Source: Alopecurus myosuroides
Lineage: Eukaryota > Streptophyta > Magnoliopsida > Poales > Poaceae
Length of the DNA: 64,000 nt
Reading direction: 5' to 3'
NCBI GenBank assembly: GCA_028641055.1
Contig: CM054059.1
Coordinates: forward strand, 111,674,263 to 111,738,262
The notes beneath the pieces were generated by a model. It saw only the letters and a program-made list of their open reading frames with translations. It did no database searches and was not told where the DNA came from. A program made the translations under genes and the position numbers. This document shows positions 12,801-22,034 of this stretch, one piece after another; position 1 is the stretch's first letter, and the number at the start of each line of letters is the position of its first letter.

Positions 12801-14266
12801 TTTGGGCAATGCTTGTTGAGACTTGTGAAATCGATGCACATCCTCCACTCGTTGGTCTTTTTCATTACTAGAACCGGATTTGCCAGCCAATCCGGGTGGA
12901 ACACTTCCATGATGAAGCCGGCTGTTAATAGCCGCGCAATTTCTTCGCCTATTGCTTTCCTTCTTTCCTCATTCATCTTTCTCAAGCCCTGCTTCACGGG
13001 CCTGGCCTTGGGATCCACATGCAAACTATGCTCTGCCAATTCCGTGGGGATACCCGGCATGTCGCTGGGTGTCCAAGCGAATACGTCCGCATTTGAACGA
13101 ATAAACTCCACCAGCGCCTTTTCCTGCCCGCTTTTCAAATTAGACCCTATAGTAAACTGCTTGGTGGGATCACCTTCAACAAAATCTACTTTCTTGGTGT
13201 CCTGTGCTGCCTTGAATTTCACTCTTTCATCCTCAGAATCCGGCCTTCTCAATGCTGTTCCATCATCCGGATCCACCTGGGACCGATAATACTTGAGTTC
13301 TTCTTTTCTGCAAGCTTGCTCAGCCATCACTGAATCTCCTTCATCACACTCAGCCGCTATATCCCTACTTCCTTGTATGGTGATGGTCTGCTTAGGGCCC
13401 AGAATTTTTAGCTGTAAATATACGTAACACGGTCTGGCCATGAACTTAGCGTAAGCCGGTCTTCCAAACAACGCATGATAAGGACTACGCAACTTGACCA
13501 CCTCAAACGTAAGCCACTCAACTCGATAATTATCCACTGATTCTCCAAAAGCAACCTCCAATGTTATCTTTCCCTCAGGGCGCGCTAAGTGACCCGGCAC
13601 AATTCCGTGAAAAACTGTGGAACTTTTCTGCAGCTGGGATTCTTTGAGGTTCATGCGTAAGAAGGTTTCCCAATACAAGATGTTAATGCTGCTTCCCCCA
13701 TCCATCAAGACTTTTTTCAACTCGTAACCATTGACCTGCGGTGCGTCCACCAACGCCAAGATTCCTGGGCGTTCTATTCCTTCCGGGTGATCCCTTCTGC
13801 TCCACGTTACTTCCTGTTCCGCCCATCTCAGGTATCTCGGAACGGCCGAGGAAACCGAATTTACCGTTTGCTTTGGTGTTTCTTTATCCCTGCTAGAAGT
13901 TCCTGTAACATGCACATGATATTGTCCTTTTAAGTCAAACGTACGTACCATACCGACGAAGATGTTGACCTCGCCGATTGTCACGACAGATCCGGATTCG
14001 AAGTGATCCGATTCTGGCCCCCAGCCGGAGTCGTCCACCACCTTCTCTCCTTTGTGGTCGTCGTAGATCTCTCCGACGACGAGGTTCCTCATGCTTTTCC
14101 GAGCTTCTCCCGTGATGTAAACACCTTTGGACGCAGGCCCCACGGTGGGCGCCAACTGTCGTGGGATGATCACGACAGATGTTACCAGGGGTAACTGATC
14201 TTGGGGCAAGTCGACACAGGCGTTTGGGAGAGGATTTAGCTCAGAGGAAAACATGATGGAATTCAA
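9899..14266 (-). pseudogene. Element A pol (protease, reverse transcriptase, RNase H, integrase), gag missing, one TAG
   Basis: Two minus-strand ORFs in one frame (14266-11660 and 11638-9899), separated by a single TAG at 11660-11662 inside RNase H (HFDGSK*YEGSGAG; probably a former Gln). The order is a leader read through the primer site (RQLAPTVG), protease with VLMDGGSS, reverse transcriptase with YMDDVVVKT, RNase H with HFDGSK and later DSDLVVQQVSGTWD, integrase zinc segment (HH...CDGC) and core with MDMVGPF, TDNGT and GQVERAN, and a C-terminal tail ending QLRPYYT. Element C has about 2.2 kb of gag between leader and protease; here it is absent, with the leader reaching protease in about 130 residues. 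Apart from the stop the frame is open for 4.3 kb, agreeing with the recent LTRs. Confidence 0.88.
14140..14156 (-). other. Element A primer-binding site
   Basis: The minus-strand GTTGGCGCCCACCGTGG lies directly after the 5' LTR end (CACGACA). Element C has the identical sequence at 25576. I did not assign the tRNA. Confidence 0.8.
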
Positions 14267-14635
14267 TCTGGTAGCCGGCGATGAAGTCGCCGAGTCTCCG
14301 ATCTCACTTTATTAACTCGATCTCTTTGTGTACAATGGATACTCGATATTCGGCGATATGACTACTACTTGGATCTCTCTTAAACTAAGCCTAGGAGCCG
14401 GTTTATAAAACACCCGCACCCCTACCTGGCTTGCCCTCCAAGGCACAACTTGAGTCCTACCCGAACACCGCTTACAAATCCTAGCTTTCCTTACCGCAAC
14501 CCACAATCCGGGTTACGAGGCCTACAAACTTTGGGCCTTCCAGAAGTGTCTTTATCCTTAGCCGGATCCTGCACAACGTCCTTTGGGCCGGGTTATACCT
14601 TGGAATTGGCCTACCGGGTTATTATCTCCCCATCA
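14157..14635 (-). repeat. Element A 5' LTR
   Basis: 479 bp, TGATGGGGAG...CCACGACA on the minus strand. It drives pol leftward; a TATAAA lies on the minus strand at 14402-14407. It is about 99% identical to the copy at 3947-4425. Confidence 0.92.
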
Positions 14636-14640
14636 CGTTC
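14636..14640. repeat. Target-site duplication of element A, right copy (CGTTC)
   Basis: Identical to 3942-3946. Confidence 0.9.
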
Positions 14641-15869
14641 GATCCACCTCGTGGTCACGAAGGCGAACCCTAACTTGATCCATCCGAAAGAAATCTCTTC
14701 CGGTCCGGCAAGGCGGCAACGATGGCGGCGCTTCTTCGACACTACAAGTCGGCGACGAGGTTAGGTACCTTAGCTCTGCCCCAGCGAACGCAGGCGGCGA
14801 AGCCATGCCGCCGGCTCATGCTAAGGTTCATGCACACCAAGCAGGTCGATCTCTTAATCAAAATCTGACATCTTTTTCATGTATTTATTATCGCATAACT
14901 TCCTGCCACATGCAGACCATACAGCAAAGCGTCACGGGTGACATGGCCCGTCTCCATTTCTCTAGCGGGTCTTTATTTCGCTAACGGGCTATTTTCTCGT
15001 TCGCGGACCATTGGCAGGTCCATTTTTGCATGTCAGTTGGGCTCATATTTTCACAACAGTTTTTCCTGAGTCTCAGCTGACACGGCAACACATGCTGTTA
15101 TAATAGAATAATTTGTTCGCTACAATTGGTCTCCAATTTTGCTAAAGTACCATAATTTTTTTTGCTACGAGGTATCCGGCGAGAATCTCTGGCGATGTCT
15201 CCGACGAATCCATTTTTTGCTACAATAGCACAAATTGTTTTTTGCTTCAATTGTTTTCCATTTTTGCTATAATAGTACAAAGTGTTTGCTACAATGTCTC
15301 CGACGAGATCGTCATTGATGTCACAGAGGAAGTCATTATTTTGCTATAAAAACATTTTGCTTTAGCTGCAGTTGTCCTCCATTTTTGCTATAATACTATA
15401 AAGAATCTGCTATGAGGTCTCCGACGAGTTCTTTTGGTTTTTAACATGGACGTTTTTTTTGTTACATTACTGAAAAATTCTTATTTCATTGAAACATTTT
15501 TTTTCTCTAGATTAGCAAAAGCGGGATTTGGGGGAAATTTGGAAAATTGCTACATTAGTGAAAAATTCTTATTTTAATGAATCATTTTTTGCTGTTAGTG
15601 TAGCAAAAGCGGGATTGGGGACAGGATTGGACACATGTCGACAGGAGGAACCGGACGATCCCCTCCCCCCCCCCCCAGATCCCCCGGAGGACGCCCATGT
15701 CTTCCCTTATTTTTACTATTAGAAACAGGGGCAAGATCAACCTAACTTTATAAAAAAGAGCCAAATTACATACCCAAAGTATCGTTATCACGACACGGAA
15801 GCAGCCAGCCTTATTTTCCCGGTTGATCATCCAAGAATGATCGCATGCATCATCCCTTTAATTAGCAAC
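14641..15869. other. Unclassified repetitive flank of element A
   Basis: Continuation of the sequence interrupted by element A. Between about 15110 and 15610 the phrase TTTTGCTA(C/T) recurs about ten times, alternating with GTCTCCGACGA, which suggests decayed transposon end sequence. A run of C's lies at about 15665-15678. No coding capacity is recognised. Confidence 0.5.
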
Positions 15870-16319
15870 ATTAGGAGGTGGTCCGCTGCCACGACAGGCG
15901 CGGAGGTCGTGGTAGTGGACCTCCTCCTAGGGCTAACTTCCCACCTCACCGTCCGCCGGGAGGCTACGGTGCGGGTGCTTTCAATCCGGAGCGCACAAAT
16001 CAAGCTGGTGGCTATGGAGCTCCTACGCTGCGGGGTAGGGGCTAATCTCGCCGTGACGACCGCTAGGATCGCAGTGATTCTCGATCCCGCAGTTGTGACC
16101 ATGGCCGTGGTGCTGGTCGTGAAACGGGAAGGGAAACTTTAACAACAATCGCCTTGGGTCCATTGGTCGTGCCCCCCTTAGGAGTTCTTCCTCTACTCAA
16201 GGTAACAGGGATCGCTGGAATCATCGGGCAGAAATGTTTGAAGAGGAGTTCGATAACTCTAATGGTGATAGGAGGGATTCATCTTATCATAACCCTAGTC
16301 AACAACCCCTTGATAACTC
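15870..16319 (+). pseudogene. 5' portion of a decayed LINE, ORF1 N-terminal part
   Basis: Gly/Arg-rich coding sequence (RRGGRGSGPPP, GGYGAG) with frameshifts, leading into a clear frame from about 16190 that contains RDRWNHRAEMFEEEFDNS. The frame is cut after PLDNS by element B and continues directly at 45803 as AVVGTIEVGRVHGF once element B and one copy of its target duplication are set aside. It probably encoded the RNA-binding ORF1 protein of an L1-type LINE. The 5' boundary is approximate; LINE copies are usually 5'-truncated. Confidence 0.6.
16315..16319. repeat. Target-site duplication of element B, left copy (AACTC)
   Basis: Matches AACTC at 45798-45802 on the far side of the 3' LTR. 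Removing element B and one copy restores the LINE reading frame. Confidence 0.9.
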
Positions 16320-19300
16320 TGTAACATCCCAAGTATGAAAAAACAACCTTTAAAATGTTTGCTTTTTGTTACATTATGTTTTGCATCACGACATCATAAT
16401 CATTGCATTTGTTTTGCATTTGTTTTCCATTTGTTTTCATTTGATTTCGTTTGTTTTCACTTGTTTTCCATTTGAAATTCAAACAAATTTCAAATTCTTG
16501 TTCATACTTGTTCTGTTACAATGTTTCAAATGAAAATGACAACACAAACCAATCATTTGTTTCCAATAAGCTTAAAAATTAAAATCTTTTAAATTGCTTA
16601 AGTTTCAATTATTCAATTAATAACAAGTTCACTCAAATTCAATTAAATTTCCAAACAGCAACTAATTTCAAATTTTTGAAGAACAAAAGTTTGCACATTG
16701 GTGCTGTTACAATAAATAACCTATAAAATTTTTTACCTAAATTTTTCCAACCCTAAAACTATGCTTTTCTTCCCTTTTCTTTTTCTGCAAAAAAAAAAGA
16801 AAAAAAATAAATAGAAACAGAACAAAAAATAAAATAAAAGAGAGGGGAGAGGGCAGGCCAGCCCAGCAGCCAGGCCCAGCCCACCTCTCTCCCTTTCCCT
16901 TACCTCTGTACGGCGTTCATCGCGCCTGTCCACGTCGGCAGTGTAGAGAAGGGAACGGCCACCGCGGCTCCTCCTCCTCCTTATAATCGGCCACGAGCTC
17001 CTCCTCCCGTGCCCTAGCTTCCCTCCTCCCCTTCTCTCTCACGCCGCCGCCGTCCAGCTCACTCCACCCTCCTCTGCTTCTCCCACCCCTGAACACCACC
17101 GCCACCGCAAGCAAACCCCGGCAATCGCCGTCGCCAGGATGTTCCTCAGCGCGGGCTAAGCGCGGGAACCGCCTCCCCTCTACTTCCTCTTCCTCCTCGA
17201 CACAGCAGCGAGCACGGGGAGAGCCGGGATCACCGCCGCCATCTTCTTCCCTGTCGCCGTCGTCGGCCATCTCCACTTCACCGAGCACGATCGCCTCCTC
17301 CTCCTTCCGCCTCCCTTTGAGCACACCACCCCCTTCCCCTCTCTCTCCTCTCTGCATGCGCAAGCACGCCACCCTGAACGCACACGAACAGCAGCACAAC
17401 GCAGTGGCAGCAGCACTGCGCGCACGCTCACGAGGTCGAGGGTTCGATCCCCGCCTCCGCGGGATTAATTCCCAACCTTTTGCACCGCGCGCTGACAGGT
17501 GGGGCCTCCCTGTCAGCGACGCGTGCTGCCACGCAACGCCACCGTGGCCCAGGGCCCCCTCGTCAGTGGCCTAGGCTGGGCCACTGCGAGGTGTAAATCG
17601 TTCTGCCCCTTTTTCTTTTTAAAATCCAGTCCATGTTTATTTACAAATTGGTCCTTGATTTTCAAATACAAATAACTTGGGCATTTTAAATCCAAACTTA
17701 ATAAATAAAATATGTATTCTGCACCAAATTTAATTCTCTACCTATTTAAATCATTTGTTTACTGTTTTGAGCATTTCAAATAGTTTCAAAATTTCAAATT
17801 CAAACAACTCTTTTGAATTTGATTAAGTTCATAACTAATTCAAATTTAATTCAAATGTCACATATAAAATATGTTTTCCATGCTAAATTGAACCACCTTT
17901 CCAAATATAAACTTTGTTTCCTGTTTTGGATAATTAAAATTGGTTAAATAATTTAAACCTTGTTTAAATCATTTAAAATTGCTAAATTCATAACTTGGTC
18001 AAATTAATTTCTTTTTGAACATATAAAATATGTTTTCAAACCAGAAAATTATAATATTTTCAAATATGAATTTTATTTAATGTTTTGAACAAATAAAAAT
18101 TCAAATAATTTCGTACTTGAATTAAATTCATTTAAATCTTGTTCAAACTTGTTTAATTCATAATTAATTCATCTTAATTCCTTTTTCAACAAATGAAACA
18201 TGTATTCCACCTAAAATTTTGTGTTCTTTTCAAATATGAACTTTGTTATCTATTTTGAACAATTAAAATTGGTGAAAACAACAAATGCTTGTGTAACTCC
18301 TTTAAGAAACCAAAATTTCATAACCTAATAAATAAATTTCCAAACTTGGTAAACAACATTTCCAATTGAAGCTATTGTTGTTTTCTTATTGTTTTCCTCA
18401 TCCATGCATCATTCTAATAAACTTTCACATGATGGTTATTTGTAGATCATTTAATTCAACCTTAATTCATGGGCTTTCCATATGCAATCCAAATTGCATA
18501 TGGGTCCATTTAATTATGTTACCATGTCAACTAGCTTATTTTGATGCATCAATTAAATTGTCATGCATCATCCCATGATTGTGCATTATGACATGTTATT
18601 GATTGTTTGTCTCTCTGTGTTGTTTGTTTGCTTCTTCTCGAATAGACGACGACGTTGAGACAGACGAGGTTTACGACACTACTTCTGAGGAGTTAGCCCA
18701 GTACCAGGCTACTGAGTTTGCAGGCAAGTATTCACTCACCAGAACCATTGTGTCCTTTCCACACTGGATATCGATACTTTCCGTTGTCTATTCTGCTAGC
18801 CTTAAGATTCGTTGCTTGTGTTCCGATCCTATCACATGTTATCCTATAACCCTGATATAGCCTAACCTCCACACCTATAACCCTTTTGCTTGTTGTCTGT
18901 GTCTTACTAGCATGCTTAGGGTTGTTTATGCTCGAGTATGCTATCCGCTATTTCTGTTACCATATTTTATTATGTTCTGGGGCTCGATGTTAAACAACAA
19001 CCTGTTAATGTTTGAGGTAATGCTAATTTGATGATAAGGCACCGGCAGGAGGCCGGGTATGGTTTTGAGGCCTGCTAGTGTCGAACTCAGGAAAAGTCTT
19101 TGTCCTCTAGATCCATGATGAGCGCGCTAACCGCATGTGGGAAGCGTGTATGGGAGCCCCCCTCAATTTGATTCGATTCGCATCTCGTCCAAATCGCCTC
19201 ATTTAGTTTGGGTTTTCCATTTGCCGCATGCATATGCAGGTGCGAACCCGAGGCCAGGGTGGTAACTTTTGTAGTCGGCATTTAGGGAGACACGTTCTTA

Positions 19301-20469
19301 GAGTGCTATGAGGGTCCCCTTTTCTTCGTGGGGCTTGATTAGCCGTGCGCTCATTTGCACGGGGTTCTTTGGGCTTGATGCGAAGAAGAGTTGGGTTGTG
19401 TTGAGTGCCTCGCTTGGTGGGTTTGATCCCCGTCTGGCGGGGTATTCTTACGTGTAAGGCCAAATTGGTGCACCCCTGCAGGGTTAAATCTTCTCGAGAA
19501 GCCGTGTTGTCCGCGGTTATGGATGACTTGGTGATAGGGCTGGCTAACAAGGATTAGACCACTTACACCTAATTAATGATAACTTGACTAGTAATAGTCT
19601 TATTGACACAATAACTTGAACCATCATTAATCCAACTGTGTGAGTTATCCTAGGATTGCTTCTTTGGATAAGGGGCGAGATCCAGGATGGGTTTGTTTGA
19701 GGTTAGTGGTAGTTGGTTACGATGCGCTATATTATCCCCTTCTTTTAGCCGGAAGTTGTAGCGTGTTTCTGTAGTTGGTTAGAGCAGCCTGCTGCCGCAC
19801 TATTGTATCACCTATTCTTCCGTTGAACCCAAAGCATATGTACTTGGTGTTGCCGGGTACACTATGGTATCTTGTGAGTCTTGCTTGCCAGTACTTGTCT
19901 GTACTGACCCCTTTGGGGCTGTGGTTTCCGCAGACTACGTTTCCGAGGATCCCCATGGTGGCTACTACGTGGAGTATGACGAGGCTGCTGACGAGTAGAT
20001 AGCGGACCCGGGCAGGATCCGAGACATCGTGGATGGGCTCCGTCTTTTCGTTTCCGGCCTCTTAGGCCTGTTTGGATCTTGTCTGTACTCAGACACTTTG
20101 GATGCTTCCGCTGTGATGTAATGATGAATTGTTGGGACATGTGTCCTCTGGATGATTGTATTTGCTATCTCTGCTCTAGTGAGAGCTATTTGCAACTTAT
20201 TTCTATTTCTTTGTGTCTTAGAGATTTGTTGTGATATCACTTGTTCAAATGCCGTTGACGTAGCATGTGTGTATGATTATGAAGTACGTCAATGGAAGTA
20301 GTCGGATTTCTATGGGATGGTTTACGCAGACGATTGATAGTAGAGAATGGTTGTCACACGTTTACGTGTTGGCCTGCTCATATTGAGATGCGGGTGCCGG
20401 TATGCCCCGTAAGCCATTTATCTACTGTTTAGCGGGTTGTGAGTATCCTCTAGAAGTCCGGGTGCGACA
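16320..20469 (+). repeat. Element B 5' LTR (4150 bp)
   Basis: Unusually long. It starts AT-rich, has a GC-rich block (about 16860-17580), a long AT-rich stretch with few Gs (17620-18560), and a 3' portion holding two short acidic coding segments (18646-18723 and 19934-19998). It ends GTGCGACA at 20469, just before the primer site. A possible TATA box is TATAAAA at 16722-16728, mutated in the other LTR. Confidence 0.9.
18646..19998 (+). CDS. Candidate spliced acidic peptide in the element B 5' LTR
   Basis: Exon 18646-18723 follows an acceptor-like AATAG, reads DDDVETDEVYD..., and ends at a consensus GC donor CAG|GCAAGT. Exon 19934-19998 follows TTTCCGCAG, reads DYVSEDPHGGYYVEYDEAA.. and stops at TAG 19996-19998. 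The 1210 bp intron would be GC-AG and the join is phase 1 and open. About one third of the residues are Asp or Glu. The first coding exon has not been located; it may lie in the GC-rich block upstream. The 3' LTR keeps both segments unchanged (43975-44052 and 45262-45326). The same design in the LTR remnant at 593-1586 argues against chance. Confidence 0.4.
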
Positions 20470-20471
20470 AA

Positions 20472-20483
20472 TGGTATCAGAGC
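20472..20483 (+). other. Element B primer-binding site
   Basis: TGGTATCAGAGC, the sequence complementary to the 3' end of initiator methionine tRNA used by many plant LTR retrotransposons. It lies two bases after the LTR end. Confidence 0.9.
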
Positions 20484-21009
20484 ATGTCTGCATGTAGGAT
20501 CCCTTTTACTGGTCGCAGTTGAGTCTAGAAACTATTTTGTAGCTATATAGGAAAAATGAAACGTGAGAGTAGGAATTCTGTTCTTTTATTTCTTTCCCCA
20601 CCCATCCTCCCTTTTTCTGGTAAGGAAGTGCAACGTTGTTTTCTCTTCTCATCAAAACTTTCAAATTAGGGTTTCACGTATCCTGGTTTCTCTAGGATAG
20701 TTATATCTACTAGACCATAGGAATGGAGGTGGTTGTGACATGATTTATCATGTTGCCTACTCACGATTGAGAACGGAGGCGTGTAAGCCCCGGAAGCAGA
20801 TCCTCTATTCCTTAAGCAGTAGATATTGATCCTTTAGAAGCCCGGATGGGGTTCCGTAGTACCTCAGGAGTGTTTGGTATCGTGTTTCCCGATGTTGCTT
20901 CGATATCCAGTTCTTCTCAACATCCTTTTCGTCCGTTGAAACCTTGTTGTTGCTTGCCACTTCAGTTCTTCTACCGGCGTCTAATCAAAGCTTCCCCGAT
21001 CATCTGCAG
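20484..21009 (+). other. Untranslated leader of element B
   Basis: Noncoding between the primer site and the first long ORF. Pyrimidine-rich stretches with acceptor-like ends (for example before 21010) may mean the leader is spliced. Confidence 0.5.
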
Positions 21010-21825
21010 ATGGATCTCAGGTTCTACCCGCAGGTGGTTCGTATGACTCGTTGCGAGAGCACTGCCGGTTATCCGGAGATGCTGAGAGACATGGTCACTT
21101 TTCTGGGGTTCCGTTGGGCACCAGAGTACCAGGTCTACGAGCAGCAGCGAGAGTTTGACCAGACCTACTACCAGGCTATCGTCTACATTCTGTCAGATGA
21201 TGGCATGAGCGTAGTCCACCGCTACGAGGCAGTAGGTTCCACAGTGGATATGACTGTGCAGCAGGCAGCTTATGTGAGTCTCACCGTCCTTCGTGCTGAC
21301 TACTGGGGATTTGACGATTCTATCTATCGCCACATCCCCTGTGGTTACATCACTTCGGAGGGAGCTCACTTCACTCTCTACGACAACTTGGATGTCTACG
21401 AGCATGATAACTCCAGGCTGCACACCCCTGCTCAGTTTGTGAGGCACAGTGACGCAGTTGCCAGCACACTATCTCAGGAGTTGGCTTCAGTCAGAGAGCA
21501 GCTCTACCTTTCTTTGACTCGTCTGGCGACGTACACCACAGACTTTGTTGGAGACGAGGGCTTTGCACGTTTCGATCAGCCAGTTGGTCGTCGTCTGCCA
21601 GATGCTGGAGGTTACGAGCCGATCAGAGGTCCATTCCTTAACCTTGGTGCTGGTTACACTGGGATTCCACGCTTTGGAGCACAGGGAGTCGACGCTATGT
21701 ACTTCACCACACCTAGAGTCGCTCTCAGACCACGTCAGATCTATGTCGATCGTCGTTCTACCTACTTTCGTGGGCGTGCTCCTCACCATACCTCTCGTCG
21801 TACTCCTAGTCGCTGTCCTGCGTGA
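21010..21825 (+). CDS. Accessory ORF between primer site and gag in element B
   Basis: An uninterrupted 271-residue frame starting MDLRFYPQVVRMTRCESTAG at an ATG directly after TCTGCAG; the open frame extends upstream to 20944. The protein is rich in Tyr, Arg and Asp/Glu, with a structured-looking first 170 residues (MVTFLGFRWAPEYQVYEQQ) and a basic Arg/Thr/Ser tail (RRSTYFRGRAPHHTSRRTP). I recognise no domain. It lies on the sense strand, 209 bp before the gag ATG. It stays open although the neighbouring gag has a stop and a frameshift. Extra pre-gag ORFs are established for Ogre/Tat elements; I do not know one described for chromodomain elements. Confidence 0.6.
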   Translation: MDLRFYPQVVRMTRCESTAGYPEMLRDMVTFLGFRWAPEYQVYEQQREFDQTYYQAIVYILSDDGMSVVHRYEAVGSTVDMTVQQAAYVSLTVLRADYWGFDDSIYRHIPCGYITSEGAHFTLYDNLDVYEHDNSRLHTPAQFVRHSDAVASTLSQELASVREQLYLSLTRLATYTTDFVGDEGFARFDQPVGRRLPDAGGYEPIRGPFLNLGAGYTGIPRFGAQGVDAMYFTTPRVALRPRQIYVDRRSTYFRGRAPHHTSRRTPSRCPA

Positions 21826-22034
21826 TGAGCATGGGAGTACTGATGTATCCATTCTTAGCTATGTTTAGTTATCCTTTGGCATTCGAACCATTTGTGGTGT
21901 GTTGGATATTCTGATGTATTTGAACATGTGATGATGTACCTGTTGGTTATCTATTCATGCGTCGGAATAATCTCTCTTTCGGTTTCCAAGTCTATCGTTT
22001 TCTATTGTTGTGCTAAAATGCATTTCCATTCAGG

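Larger units (their letters stand above)
3947..14635 (-). mobile_element. Element A: Tat-type Ty3/gypsy LTR retrotransposon lacking gag
   Basis: A 10,689 bp element bounded by two 479 bp LTRs and flanked on both sides by the 5 bp target duplication CGTTC. On the minus strand the order is 5' LTR, primer-binding site, leader, protease, reverse transcriptase, RNase H, integrase, spacer, antisense gene, polypurine tract, 3' LTR. The LTRs differ at 5 sites by eye (about 1%), so the insertion is recent. Gag is absent: the leader runs straight into the segment before protease. An antisense gene between pol and the 3' LTR, together with this pol type, points to the Tat lineage (Grande/RIRE2/Retand-like). 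With no gag and one pol stop it is non-autonomous today. Confidence 0.92.

Noticed and set aside
17425..17465. tRNA-like T-arm (GAGGGTTCGATCCCCGCC) in the element B LTR, repeated at 42760-42800
   Set aside because: The B-box-like word is present, but I could not pair an acceptor stem, anticodon arm or D arm around it. It is a fragment at best.
16917..17574. Open frames in the GC-rich block of the element B LTR (for example 160 codons on the minus strand)
   Set aside because: Several overlapping frames on both strands with Arg/Glu/Gly bias reflect base composition. I kept only the idea that an upstream exon of the acidic peptide may lie here.
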